Source: Amphirosellinia nigrospora (taxonomy: Eukaryota; Ascomycota; Sordariomycetes; Xylariales; Xylariaceae). From it: a stretch of DNA of 64,000 nt. Numbering within the stretch: the stretch's first letter is position 1; each line of letters begins with the position of its first letter. The notes under the pieces are model-generated. The model was not told the origin of the DNA, did no database searches, and saw only the letters and a list, made by a program, of their open reading frames with translations. This document shows positions 33,545 through 46,827 of this stretch, piece by piece. The position numbers and the translations under genes were made by a program. Location: positions 7,884,193 through 7,948,192 of the forward strand of contig SCHM01000001.1 in the NCBI GenBank assembly GCA_004123355.1, read 5' to 3'.

Positions 33545-35403
33545 GCCGTGTTCCTGTTGTGAATGAGACATTATCAAGAGGGAGGGGCTGAAAGGTTCAG
33601 GTTCGGAGCTTATCATTAAGGGCATAAGGAGATTGTCAAAAAAGCTTGTGAACTGTGTAATAGTAACTTAGTAATCAAAATAATAGCGGCTACTCGATTT
33701 GCATATAAATGATGAGCTTTAGAGAAACATGTAGTGTTTTTCGTTCTCCAAATGTTAAAGGTATATTAGTTCAAGAAGTTACTATGTATAGGTATTATGC
33801 AAGAGTATATGACATACCATCGTGTACTTAATTAAGTCTTCCCAGTTTACTCTACAATAGATAGTTAGCTAACTCTCATGCTCGTATACCTTTTAGTTCG
33901 CCGCCAACTACCCTTCTACAACATTAGAACCACCCAACTACTCAAGAAGCGCACCAATATCACAACCACAGGTGTTTAGAAACTGTCGAAATTCGTGATC
34001 GCATCTACTATCTATACCTTATATACAACGCAAACGTAAGCATAAGGTTAATGATGACAGACACAAGTCAGCCGTGCAAATGGCTAAACACAGCCCACTT
34101 ATGGGAAACACAGCACACCGCAACCGGCGCCATTAAAACAGGTCACCGGTGTCGATGACAACGATATATGAGACGTTCGAACTACCGCGGCCAACTTTGT
34201 TAGAAGCATTGTCAGTTGGGGCATATGCGTAGCCCTTAATAACTGTAGGATAGGCAAGTTGTCAATAAATGCTCAGTCTGCTAGCTCAGTATCAACAGAT
34301 TTCTAAAATTCGACGATACCTCGGTCCCTGGGCAATGCATACTTCACAATACTTGGATGATCGGGTTATAAAGTGTATTCATCTATTGATACGGCCACCC
34401 GCTCGGTGCGTCAGCAAGCAGCCGAGTAGCCAGCAGATTGTGGTCTTGCTGTCATTCTCAGATTCCTATCGCGGGGACACGTATCGCATGCCAACAAGCA
34501 CATTCCGATACGAATCATTTTAAACTTCACTCGGGCCCTGCTCAAATACGTTTGTCGGCTGAAAAGTCGAGATCTTTATGGCATCCTTGACCCCATAGAA
34601 GATTATTATAATTTGAATTTAAGCTTTTTGCAATCGAGGACATTCGGTGTGACAGGCTTGTGTTCAAGTGCTTGGAAATTGCAGTTCAATTCAACTAATA
34701 ATCTCTTCGGGGTCTCTAGGGGCTTTGGTTTCCTAATTCTGACTTCAATATAACCTCACCCATGCCCTCGATTTATAGACGAATGCTGAGACCTTTTCTT
34801 CCTCACAGGTCCCCGAGGGTATGATTCCTTGAGAGGGGTCAATGATATTCTGACCAATGCTATACCTATGTCTCAGCCCACGAAAATGATTGGAGTAAAA
34901 TTGGCCTCCAGGACTTTCCAGGACTCTGTGTGGCTTCTGTGGCCATGTCCCGTGGCCGCCCGTGTGACATTCGGCAAGCCATATGAGCCAGGAAAGAAGC
35001 CGAAATATGAACTGATAGCTGTGAGATATATACACAAGGCTTTTCGCTTCGGCCTATAAAAAACACAATTCAAGGGGTTGACGAGCTACTTATTATATGA
35101 ATTTCTAGCAGAGGGGTCCAGAGCCTGGGTTGTCCTATCCTATCAGCCACTCATGGTTTCCAAGGTAGGCGAGACACATGCATGTGCATGAGACATGGCA
35201 GTAGTATATTCAAGATGAAGAAAGAAGAACCAGAACCCAAAGGGCCTAGTTGCTAATATACACGTAGACAGGTGGGTAAGTGTGCCCTCAGGCATCGGGT
35301 TAAAATTTAATTATCTTCTCTTCATTCGCTTATAGCTCGAGATTGAGTCGACATCATATTTACAACAAAAGTCAAACGAGACAAACTCTCATCCATCGAG
35401 CAA
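33545..35403. other. AT-rich intergenic region
   Basis: About 1.9 kb without a recognised gene. It follows the abrupt end of the NRPS fragment, where missing carrier or release domains might have been; no remnant of them was seen. Open frames around 34745-35073 (minus) overlap each other in several frames and look random. Confidence 0.4.
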
Positions 35404-37461
35404 ATGCAAGCGTCCACCTTGCAAAGCACAGTCTCTGTCCCACTCTCCGGCGGTGATACCGCCTTGACACGTCTGGGCAAAAAGCCCGTTCTGAAGAGAA
35501 GCTTTGGCTCCGTGACAATCCTTGGTTTTAGCTGCACTATTCTCATCACCTAGGAAGCGTCTTTATTGTGCGTTACTACCCCCTCTCCGTTCTCCTCATT
35601 TTACGGCCATGTAGTGTTTTTGTCGCGGGACTGTCTAAGTAGGTCACCACCTGTGACACTAACTTTGATCTCCCTCGTCGCGAGTTACTCAAATGAACGG
35701 TGTAGCGGTGGCCCTGCGGGCATATTTTAGGGATATGTTCTCGCCTGGACAGGCATGATCTGTAATTTCTATCACGCTCTCTGAATTGGTGTCCATAGCG
35801 CCTACATCTGGTGAGCAGTATCATGGATGTCTATCCTTTCACCACCATCGACGCAGAAGTTTCTCGGGTACATTACTAGCTAGCTGCAGTTGACCGGGTA
35901 GTAAGCTGTCGTCTCCTCAGCTAGACTCTTGACAGGTACTATGATACAAAGCCTTGTTGTGTTAACAAACCCATAATACCGGGACCGAAAGCGAAACTCG
36001 CACGGTACCGTAATCAGCTGGGTAGTAATTCTTCTGAATTACACTATCAACGCGTCTTTCAGTACTGTATTCGCTAATTCGAAAGTGTCGCTTTTATTTT
36101 CCATATGCTCGGCTTCTTTGCTGTTTCATTGCCCCTAGTCCTACTTAGCGAGCATGCTACAGTCAAGGATGTGTTCAATACCTTTACAAATTTAGGCGAC
36201 TGGCAGGCTCAAAGTCTCTCTTTTCGTATTGGTATTGCAGGAACTGTTTTCGCCTTGCTTGGTTGCGATGGAGCTATGCACTTAAAAAGCTTTCCTTGTT
36301 CATTAAGGCTGTCAAAGTCTCGGTCATTACTCACCTCACATAGATGGCCGAAGAAATCTATAACCCAGCCATTGCGTTTCATTGGTTACTACTCACTACC
36401 CTCATAATCAATGGCGCATTGGGCTTCGGCATGATTATCGCCCTACTATACTGTCTAACCTAGGAGATATAGATGCGGCTTTAGCTGAAGATGCACATTA
36501 TCCTTTTTTGCCTATCCTACGCAATGCCCTTGGCTCAACGGTGGGCGCCACTATTTTGTCTTCTATTATCGTTATTATGTCTTTTACCTATTCGACAGGC
36601 TCTCTAGCTTCTACTTCCCGAATCTATTGGGCTTTCGCTTGAGATCGGGGCCTCCCTGGCTGGCAGGGCTTGAAAAAGACCAGTACGAGAGCAAATATAC
36701 CACTTAATGCTGTGCTTACTGCAGCTTCTCTTTCGATTATTCTCTCACTCATTAACATAGGCGATGCGACTGTGTTCAACGGCGTCATCTCTATAGCAAT
36801 CACAGGTGTACTCGGATCCTACTGTAAGTATTACCACTCTTTTCTCAGTAAATTCCGGGTTTTGTCTTCGAGGGAGCCTAGATTTCCGACGGATACGAGC
36901 CCCGAGTGTACACAGCCCATTGTGTTACTTTCTTTGATTTGAATTCGCTCTTCTCCGCATCCTCACTATCATTCTCATATTCTGACTTGAGTCATCGCAA
37001 TATTTCCGGTCTGCGTTTTAATTTATCGTAGGCTTGTATTCGAGCCCAATGACAATGATGATGAAGTTAATAGGATCGGTTAGGATTTCTCCTGGGGTCC
37101 TTGGCATACTTGTGGTGCTTTAGGAGTCTTAATCAATATAGTGGCAATTGCTTTCCTAAATTTTTTTTTTTCGTTCTTCACTCTGGCTCACGTCGAGAAT
37201 GGTAACGCGTTAGCACTTCAACTAGGCCGTGATAGCCACTGGCGCAGTTTTGTTATTCAGTAATATATATTGTCAGGACCTCTGGTAGGGGTAGGTACGA
37301 CTCTTGTTATTGCGCGAGGGATCTATCGGCCAATGATGACTAGTCTCTATCTATATACACATACGTTCTTTGTCTATAGGCTTCACCGACTACTCACATC
37401 GTGACATATATTACTTCATAGGGCGAGAAAGGTGTACACTAGTCCTGTCATTGAGGTGTGA
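35404..37461 (+). pseudogene. Amino-acid/GABA permease (APC family) pseudogene with in-frame stops
   Basis: The start MQASTLQSTVSVPLSGGDTA and LTRLGKKPVLKRSFG are typical of the fungal GABA/choline permease group. Later segments follow in the right order: GYVLAWTGMICNF, LSELVSIAPTSG, HMLGFFAVSLPLVLLSEHAT, FRIGIAGTVFALLGCDGAMH, IIALLYCL, STVGATILSSIIVIMSFTYS, TGSLASTSRIYWAFA, DRGLPGWQGL and the last VYTSPVIEV. It is broken by in-frame stops where Trp or Gln/Arg codons are expected (TAG 35551, TAG 35881, TAG 35899, TAA 35902, TGA 36640) and by indels. Several changes fit CpA to TpA transitions. This is a dead gene, unlike the frameshift-only genes elsewhere in the window. Confidence 0.75.
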
Positions 37462-40400
37462 CAAGACAGGGCTGAACTACCGACATGACTAGGCAGGTTT
37501 CGTTCTTAGTGTACTTCGACAATGTCTAGTTAGGTTAGGGGAACAATAACCAACCGATTTGACCTTGGTTGTTGTTTTACGCCAGGAACGTCTTTAATTA
37601 TGTTGTAGGATGTACCTAGGACTACGCTACCCCTACGCAAGCTTCGGGGTATATACTCCAGGGAAGCCGGAGGCTTTCCGCCATCTGCATGTGGCCGTAG
37701 ACCAATTGACAAATTTATATCGAACAAACCCTTAGCTACAGAGACCCTGGGCACATCACGACCAGAGCCCACCTCCCTACTTTAACGTAACGCTTTCTGC
37801 TCTAATTATTTCGTATTGTAGGAAGCGTTTGGCAAAATAATATGTAGCATACAAGACTAAAGCTTGCACAAGGCGAGAATAACTACGGAGTAGATCCGAA
37901 CAGAATACATAGAAGCAGGCCATTTTCATAGCTAGCAGTCTAGTACATCTAATATCTAGGCACGAAAGGCTCTATTTCAAACTCCAAAACTTCTAGTCCT
38001 CGCGGCTTCCATACCAAGTCTTCAACATTTGTGCGCAAAATAAAAAACCCTGGCATCTGCGGGGAAAGGGCGGCCAGGAGCAGCTACATTTGTGATACCT
38101 AGATACCGAGTTGTAAATCTCATATCATTAAGTTCTAGCGACTTGAGAGCAAGGTCTTGTAACCTTGGCTCTAGGTCTTAAGACTATCTTCCCTCGAAGT
38201 TGTATTATGGTCTCTGGTGTAACATCTAATCTTTTTTATTATACTTAGTCACTTTCTAGCACATGAACTCAAGTTTGCGCTTCGGTGTTAAGCTGTTGGC
38301 TGTAGAAATTTCCATCATCGTTGAATTAGTCAAGCAAATAGAGTTGGTTGCGCAATAGAACTTGGATTGGCTGGTAGATTTAACACAATTAGTTGTTGCT
38401 CTTGCTCGAAACCTTGGATATGGGCATAGATATCAACTCCATTCCCAATGTAGTTTTGCTTTAAACTTCTTCGGTATATTGAACGATTGTTGCAAACATT
38501 TTCCCTGCTTCAGCTCCAGTGACTACTTAGAAAGTTGAGTAGCGAGTCGTATAAATAGACAGATATGCCCGATTAAGTAATACATAATGCTTGTCTATTT
38601 ATCGCCGAGGCATTTGCACTGGCGACTATCTTGAGCCGCTCTGACCGCAAGGCTAGGTGTCTCTCTGCACCATAAATCTTACCCGCCTGAATTGAAGTCA
38701 TCAACATACTATGTAATCAATTGGCCCCCTATACTCATCATATCTTATACGCTCCTATCAAAGGAAGACGGGACCGGAGTGGGTAAACCGAGCAAGGTTG
38801 TTTGGACATACATATATAAGCTGTAGATCCCTCGCATAGACGGGGGGCCATGCCCGCCGTGGGGGTCCTTGATTCAGTATAATAGTACCAGAAATACGAA
38901 TATCCTCCGAGGTCTTGAACTCGCGTCAAGCTCTTGGTTACCATAACATACCTATCTAATACTAGAGCCTTGGCTCATGATATTATCATATTACCTTACT
39001 TGAACTATAACGCCGGAGCATAGTTACCTTTGCGGTTTTAGAGAAGCTCAGACCATGTCAACGCTACGCTACCTCGCTACGGTTCAGAGTAGCATTGAAC
39101 CTCTCTGACGAGTGTCTCTAATACCAATAGGTAACTTAACTGTAGCCTTCGATATTGCTTGACGGGTTGGTCATGGTAACTAGTGTGATCTATGAGCATA
39201 CCTGTAATATCTTGAATAGTGACATTGTACAGTAAATGATAAATGAGTCGAACTCATTCCTTCACTTGGGTTTGTAGATTTGTGGGTATGTGATGGTTAG
39301 TACCCGGTCAGGACCCGGTGTGTTTTTCGGTATTTGAGTTTTCATGTGCTGCACGGTACTACTGCCTGTGGTTGATATTTATCTGCGGGTCCTGAAAACT
39401 AACCTGTGCCGGTTAATTCCGTTACGTCTCGTTGCATCAATCTTCAGTAGGTATGTTCTGTATCTTTTAGACGGTGAAAATTGCGGCTGACTGGATGATC
39501 CAATAAGAGCGTATAAGACAGTTGCATTGTGAGTCGTAATGCCACGTTTTGCCAAGGGCCATCCCTCGCGTCGGTCTTCTGCGTCTCCTCTTCTGTTTGG
39601 TTTCCTCCTATTTTAGGTCTCCATCCCGTCGCCAGATTTGTACTAGTATCACAAGCAGGACTATACTAGTTTTCTGCCAATGTTGTCATTAATAGGCATT
39701 GCGAATGCCTAAGAGCGGCACGGTTTCTAGTGTCGTCGCAGAGCCTTAAACACCTACCTTTTCATAAATAGAATCCGTGCTCACTTCCTGTGCTGTCTAG
39801 CCTTTATCAGCAGCCTGCTTAGTCTAGTGCAAGCCACCTCGCTCAGCGTAATGCGCGAAATGGGTATGTATGTATATAGTCGTCATACTAAAGGCATACA
39901 CCACACTTATTATAAGCTTGACGATGTCGTCAAGTTACTCAAAGTGTTACATGCCCTTCAAATTGATTGTACGAGTTACGAGTAGGTCGCCTGACATAGC
40001 CATTAAGCCATGTCTTGGACAGTTGGAGTACGGTGTGCTACCTAGGAGGTATCTAGGGTAGGCAACCCCGCGGCGTGAATCTGGAATGGAAATATTAAAT
40101 GTCATGGTCAGGTCAGGCTAGGATGATGGCGCGCTACACTACTGGCCCTCCTACTGGCCCGGGTAGAAGCTCGGGATAGAACCTTGGAAGCTACCCAAGT
40201 AGCGCCTTACTCACACCAACACAGCCTACCTGCTCCATCCTGCAGTGTCTGATTAAAGGAGGTACTTATGCAAGGTGCAAGGTACTCTGTTCCTAGCGAC
40301 GACTTACTGCCAAATGTGTGTATCTTACAACCTCGGGAGCGTACCGTACCCACCTGACAAGTGGATGCTGTACAGGAGCGCAGGTAGAGTCGTAAGGACC

Positions 40401-40719
40401 CTCTGCCCCTAATAACGGCCCCTGCGCTCCTCTTTAAGCTGCATGCGGCAAGTTCCATCTCTTCTGCGCTCCAAATGATGGTCGAGGGAAAGTCCGCGAT
40501 TCTTGTGGTCCTGTCATTCAATCTATCACAACCCACTTAGCAGAACGCATGTAGCGTGTTGTGGTTGCCGAGACCAAGCCGCTGCTCGACCAAAGAGGAA
40601 AAAGGGAGAGGGAAAAGAAAAAAGAAAAAGAAAAAGAAACCCCGAGAACGAGGAACGAGCTCCGACTGATCCGACGGCGCCACGACAACGGCTTCTTCCA
40701 CGAGCTCTGCGGCACCGTC
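37462..40719. other. Gene-poor AT-rich region upstream of the Zn2Cys6 regulator
   Basis: About 3.3 kb with many stops in all frames and no recognised gene. The minus-strand open frame 37772-37530 (VSVAKGLFDINLSIGLRPHA) is the most protein-like stretch but could not be assigned. The last 150 bases form the regulator's leader. Confidence 0.4.
40590..40642 (+). repeat. Purine-rich low-complexity tract upstream of the regulator
   Basis: A run of GA/AAG-rich sequence (GGAAAAAGGGAGAGGG then AAAAGAAAAAGAAAAAGAAA) about 80-130 bases before the regulator ATG. It could be a promoter or leader element; no function is shown. Confidence 0.5.
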
Positions 40720-43700
40720 ATGCCTCCAGGCCGTCCGCCAAAACGGCCTGGTGATGCGGATATCGCCGTCGACGGCTCGGCTACCGCAACATCGTCGTCA
40801 ACAGCTTCAACGAAATGCAAACTGCCCCGGCTAGATCGCGGCGAGCGGCCTGGTCGCGCCGACTTCTCAAGTGTCGTAAAGAGCAAACTCCAGTCCTATA
40901 CGCGGACTGGACAAGCCTGCGACCGCTGCAAGGTGTGTTTGTGTGTGTTGTGTGTATGCGCCCGTGTGTATGCGTGTGTGTAATCTAGGCAATACGCGCC
41001 TCCGTTTACTTGCATGCTCGTGAATGAAGAGGCGCACGCAATTAATCGCTGGCGGTGATGGTCAACCTCGCGACCGGGGTTGGCTGGGACTGAATTGAGA
41101 CACCTCATGCCACGATCCATGACCCACGATCCAACGATCCACGATCCATACGAGACTAGTGTTACACCATGGCATCAATGATATCTGTCTCTGCAGCTGT
41201 TCAGTGACCACGCGCGCGTGCAAGTGCACTATGTCTTGGTTTCGGTATCGGGTTGCCGCACATCTGTTATCGGATCCCGACTCATTGTAATCCCACCATG
41301 CGCTTACCTGCCTGCATTGTCTAACATGGCTACTCCTAGGTTCGCAAGATTCGATGCGATGCCTCCCTGAAGGCTGCTCACACTGCCTCAACCAAAATCT
41401 CGAATGCTACGTGACCGATAGAGTTTCCGGTCGGACGGAACGGAGAGGGTATATGCAGGAGCTCGAGCGTGAGAAGACAGATATGATCAATCATATACGG
41501 GATTTGGAAAGGAAGCTCCAGAATAACGGTGTGGATGTGAAGCCATGGCATTCGACCTCGTTTCCTGCCGACCCAGTTCCAAATGGCAGCATCGATGGCA
41601 ATGACAACGACACGTCTGATTCGACACCCGCCCCTCAGGCGGACACGGATGTGAAGGAGTCGTGGTCCCGACCGCGTGCACCGGTCTGGACCAAAGATGA
41701 ACCGGCCACAATGTCCATGGCTGCTAATTCTCATACCACCGTTAGTTCGCGGCCCGCCGATGCCCATCTTGGTGTCGGTATTGATCAGGCCCCTTGAGCT
41801 CCATCAAGGGAACTTCCTTGTCGATCCTTGGAAGTACCATTGACATCGGATCGTTAGATGCCCCAGATATGGATGAGCCTCCTCCGTCCGCCCAAGGCTC
41901 CTCGCTATACAATAAGTCTGTTCACGCGCTGCTGCAGTCTACTATGAATATAAACCAACCCCTGGCTGTCAAATTACCCCCCAGACAGGATGCCTTCACT
42001 TATGCTGAATGGTATTTTGTAATGATCCACCCTTTTCATCCAGTGCTTCATAAGCCCAGTTTCATGACACTTGTAAGTTAAAAACCCCGACTTCCCACTT
42101 ATGAACCAAGGCACTGACTTCGTCTAGCTAGGGCAACACTACGACAATCCCAACTACAATTTAAGTGCCGCAGAGGAGGTCATGATTCATATGGTATTCG
42201 CTGCCATCTACCTCCAATATGGTATCAGGAATCGGGAACAATCCGCAGAGCAAAGAGCCCATCTGAACGATTTGTCCAATAAGCATTATCATTTCGGCTT
42301 AAGCAAATTCTTCCACTTAGTAACATCGAGGTCTCTGAAAACCCTGCAAGCGTTGTCTATGTTGGTCACTCACACAATGCGTTTTCCCAAACCCGATTCC
42401 AGCAGTATACTAGCATCTTACGCAGTTAACTTAGCGATAGAAATGGGGTACCACAGGTCTTGGAAGAAGCCCAGCGAGGGTACTAACCTCGAAAACGAAC
42501 TACGCAAACGCGTATGGTGGGTTATTCTCTCCACAGCAGTTGTGCTGAATGGACGGATGGGAAGACCGATGCCGATTAGGCTGGAGGATATGGATGTCGA
42601 GTTTCCGCAAATTATTCCCGATGAGCAATTAACTGAAGACGGCGTAGACACGACGATACCCGGTCGGTGTGAGTATGAAATTGGTGTCGCGTCTTCGAGG
42701 ATGAGTACATTGTACCTCGAGATGTTTGCCGACATCTACTGCGCAAAAAAAATCCGAAGAAGTATATTGCTATCGTTGAGGGCCTCGAGAAGCAGCTACA
42801 GTCATGGCGTGACCATCTTCCAGAAGGGTTAAGAATAGGGAATACGCAGTCGCCTGAGAAAGAAACAAGAATGTCGGCTATATATGCTGACGTGTCAGCT
42901 CTGGAATTCCGCTTGTGTTTAAGGCACCCTTCCGTTGCGGCCACAGATGATCCAGAAATATTGGCTACCAACACCCGAATTTGTGAGGAAACCTCCAAGG
43001 CCATGCTCCAGCATGCGCGCAAATTATACCAGCTGAAATGCCTCGATACGACATGGTACTGTAATGCGGTATATGTTGCTGCATATTTTCCGATTTGGTC
43101 GCGCATTGGGAACGGAGGCATGAAACGTCAGCGACCGAGGTGCAGGCCCTTCGTGAAGACATGCAAGCGTGGCTAGTCATCCTTGCCGAAACTGGCACTT
43201 TGATGGGTGAGTTCCTTTATTACCATGGGCGAGACACGTTACTAAGCCTTTCTCTAGGTTCTGGCACTCGCCTGCGGGACGCCGTCTGCTCAATAATAGA
43301 CCGCACGATAGCCTGGATAGAGCGTGATCGTCTTCAGAATACCAGGAATGGGTCTTCAGCACGGCCACAACCTTCTCAGCCTCACGACACTGTTAAACAA
43401 GAATCTCATTCACCTTCGTATTCAAACATGTCGATCAGTTCAAATCCCAACACCAACTTGAATCACACGCCTGAGCGAGTCAACGACCCAAAGGAACATA
43501 CAATCCCTTCAACAACTAGTGCTAATTATTATGCCGAGACCACTACATCTGATTCCAATGCGTTTCAACCTCTCAGCTACGCCAATGCGCCTACACACGC
43601 ACCTAACGGCATCACTTATGGCCCCGGAAACTCCTATTTATACTCGCAAGCCGCAGGACAGGTTGCCACGGCTCAGGCGCAAGCTCAAGCGCATGCAGAA

Positions 43701-44135
43701 GCACAGGTTCGAGCTCAGGCCCAAGCACAAGCCCAGGCTCAAGCCCAAGCCCATGCACAGGCCCAAGCTCATGCCCAGGCACAAGTTCAGCACTCACAAG
43801 TGCACGTCGCCGACCACAACCCTTTGGCGAATTTTGCATCGCAGGCGACGCAACTAACACAACCTGACATGATGTGGCGCCCACAATCTTCAGGCGGGAA
43901 TACGTGGCATGACTGGACAGCTGCTGTCGTTGACAACCAAGACCGCTACAGTGCGAACGCATTGATGTCACTAGGAGCTGCAAATAACCACAGGCCATCA
44001 GGCAGTATCCTGGACGGTGGCGGCGTGAATGGCATGAATGTGGGAAACATGAGCGTAAGCAACCCGCCCATGACGACCTCCGCCCAAATGCAATGGCCGC
44101 TCCTGCTATTCTCAGATGGAGTTGGGGGCGTATAG
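40720..44135 (+). CDS. Zn2Cys6 transcription factor with fungal_trans domain and Ala-Gln repeat tail
   Basis: The start MPPGRPPKRPGDADIAVDGS leads to YTRTGQACDRCK, and after a 407-base intron (40933-41339) to VRKIRCDA, EGCSHCLNQNLECYV: the six-Cys binuclear zinc cluster. A coiled coil follows (YMQELEREKTDMINHIRDLE), then the middle regulatory domain (EWYFVMIHPFHPVLHKPSFM, SLKTLQALSMLVTHTM, AVNLAIEMGYHRSW, ELRKRVWWVILSTAVVLNGR, GRPMPI) and a Gln/Ala-rich tail ending at 44135. Introns are also at about 42073-42128 and 43207-43258. One-base losses are seen at about 41357, 41793 (C run), 42752 (A run) and 43090 (T run). It is a nuclear DNA-binding regulator; the target pathway is not evident from neighbours. 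Confidence 0.8.
40933..40981 (+). repeat. GT-rich microsatellite at the 5' end of the regulator's first intron
   Basis: An imperfect (GT)n tract that includes the splice donor GTGTGT. Slippage here could change the choice of donor. Confidence 0.5.
43665..43800 (+). repeat. Imperfect hexamer repeat coding (Ala-Gln)n
   Basis: Repeats of CAGGCN/CAAGCN type coding alternating Ala and Gln with occasional His, Glu, Arg and Val, inside the regulator's C-terminal region. About 20 dipeptide units are present. Confidence 0.75.
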
Positions 44136-46827
44136 ATAATAATGCGTTGCGATTGATTATTGGCTATCTTTTCTAGCTTGGACTTCTGTCTTTTTGGACG
44201 AGCAGCATGGCGTTTCTGTTGGTGGCGCAATCCCAGGAGGAGACACTACTATCAAAGTTCCGTTTAGGAGTTAGATCGGAGTTGGATTGGAGTTGGATCA
44301 GAGGCCCTGTCGCCTGATTTATCAGCTATATATCTTTTAGTGACTGCATACCCTTACGCGTGTTATGATGAACCTATATGAAGACTACATCGCGGGAGGG
44401 GAGTGCTGGAGATAGCCATATAAGAGAGTATATGGCCTGAAGACTAAAACCAGTTGATAGTGCTATAGAGCGCAATAAGATATGACAATTTACGATGAGA
44501 TGCATGTGAGAGACAGCTCTCCATCAGCAATTATTCAGCCCCTCTCTCTTATTGATCATGCATTCAAACCAGACCAGCAGACATCACTAAGGCTAATACC
44601 ACGACAAGGTTTATCTCGGCAAAGACAATCGCATCGAGCGTGCTGGATCCCGACCTCTTCACGTCTCTCGCTCATAGGGGCTTGGATTTGTGGCATTTAG
44701 ACATTCGCATAATGTCACTTGAGAATTTGAGCCATTTACTCTTCCAACGCATGGGTAGCACAGCTTCCTATCATCGGGCTCGGAGGGGCCTGGAATCGGT
44801 TAAGACTCCCTTCGATCGAGCCCGCACAACAGTCACGGGTCCGACGTCCGTGACACAGACCACATGGGAGACAGATGTTGCGATGTGGATGGGACGAAGA
44901 TACACGAGATGGCACCTCGTATCTACCCGCCTGCGCGAATAGGCCGGCGACTTACGTATCTCGCACGAGATTCGTATCTAGGTGAGACGATCAGCCGAGC
45001 TGGCCGTCTTCTCGTTTGCTGGGGCCGGGACCTTTGTGGCATGGCTCCGGACGCTTCGTCCCGGCTTCTAGAAGGTTTGACATGGCGCACCTGTCGTCCA
45101 ATTCCTCTGAGATGGTGTGCGATGGAGCGACTGCCCCCCCTCGCCCGCCCGCTCGCTAAATGGTCCCGGTGTGTCTTGTGATATCATACGCCTTTGCCCT
45201 GCGCCGGCGAGGCCTCGGCTGCACGCGCGTTGGCCTCCTGTGTGTGCTACTTTGTGGTCGTCTCTTCGAGACGTACAGATGGATGGATGTGTATTGGGGA
45301 TCGGGAGCTAGCCCTGAATACCTGGGTGCACGTTGTCCGCATGACTTACTCTACGGTAAATTCCTTGTTTACTCTCGTTGTAAATGAAGTGAACTTCGAA
45401 AGCTCGTTAAGAGAACACTGGAGACCCGAATTTCAAATATTACATTGTTCTGTCTAGGTTTTGTTTCTGGTAGTCACGTTTTCCCCGCTCATAATTTCTA
45501 TTCTCGGCGTCGACCACCACGCTCGACGAAATGTACACCTCTTGAGGCATTATGGCTACTTACCTGCGCTGTTTGTTGTGTATCGCCGGTCTATCTCTAG
45601 TCTCGTTAAACAGCCGGCTTCCTTATCGTTACTCGTCGGGGCCGCCCGAACATCGGACTCGGTATGGGAGGACACATGATGTTGTAACTTTTTATTATAG
45701 TATCTGGCGGTTCACCGAAGGGACCGGGTGACTAATTGTTCACCTCTGAGAGTGACAGGGAATGCTGCCGTTGGCCGAGTAGAATAAGCCATGTAGGCCA
45801 CGTTTCCGGGTCTACGAAAGGCCGGTACCCGGTAGCCTTTCCCCACGGATCACGACGATACCTAGGAACTGGTTCTCATGTAGTATGTGCGTTTCAAGTA
45901 TGACAGAAACGACGATACGGGCCGTTTCGCTTTGCTCCCCATTATCTAATACTACCCGATGATTCGTCGTCCAGCCCCGGCCCTTTGGATTCGGCCCTTA
46001 TGCTTAAGTCGTAGTCTATCGCAACAGGAGGTGATATCAAGCTCGAAGAGGTCCATATCAAGCTGTGATACATTCAAACCTACTGCTTCCTCTATTAACT
46101 GCCCACGCTCTATCTATCTAAGACAGGTTGTAAAGTTCTATGCGGTGTACCTCTCTCTCTCTTGACAGATCGCATAAAACAACCCTTTTACTGACTTGAT
46201 TCTAGGCTGTACGCTACCGTTCCATGAAGCCTTGCACCACGCAGAGAACTTGCCCTTCCACATCGCGTAGGTTGTACGTGAGCCTCGTGCGGCTCTCGGG
46301 GAAAACGGCGGCCTCCAAGAGAAAACGAACTGTCACTTGACGGCCAATGCCTACGCAATCTCTATCATCGAAAAAAAAAAAACACGAGATGTATGTGGGA
46401 TAGCACGACGAGTCAGGCTTCCGATCGCTTTCCACAGGACCTGGTCACGTTCGAGACCGTGTGGAACGCTACGACGATTCCTCGCCAAGCTGGGATGATG
46501 TCAGGGTCGGGTGAACTCACGATGCATCGTGTACTAGGGGGAGATGTGGCGAGGTTCCTCGATCGATACTGGCGAGGCCGTCTTGGATCGGCGCTCGGAC
46601 CTATTTACCCATCTCCAGAGCCGACTCGGCCGTACGGGGAGAGGATGTGTATATAACCACCCAACACGGCCCTGGTCTTCGTCTATCCGTCTCCTATCCC
46701 AGATCACATCAAGTTATTCACAGCCCACCAAAGAGAACGAACTACATTGCTTGTCCAATATTGAATTCTACCCCTACAATACAAACCTCAAAATCTCCAA
46801 CGCAAACAAGACAAACGGACTATCACC
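44136..46827. other. Intergenic, gene-poor
   Basis: About 2.7 kb without a recognised gene. It contains an A12 run near 46370-46381. Open frames around 44640-45460 lie in several overlapping frames without family resemblance and are probably random in this GC-balanced stretch. Confidence 0.4.
46649..46655 (+). promoter_or_regulatory. TATA-like box of the small secreted protein gene
   Basis: TATATAA at about 180 bases before the ATG at 46828, followed by a pyrimidine/A-rich leader. Position fits a fungal core promoter. Confidence 0.45.

Noticed and set aside
37530-37772. 80-codon minus-strand frame (GLFDINLSIGLRPHA)
   Set aside because: It looks slightly protein-like, but no family was recognised and no neighbouring exon supports it.
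44482-45680. Series of 60-105 codon open frames
   Set aside because: They overlap in several frames of the same strand and none shows a recognised motif.
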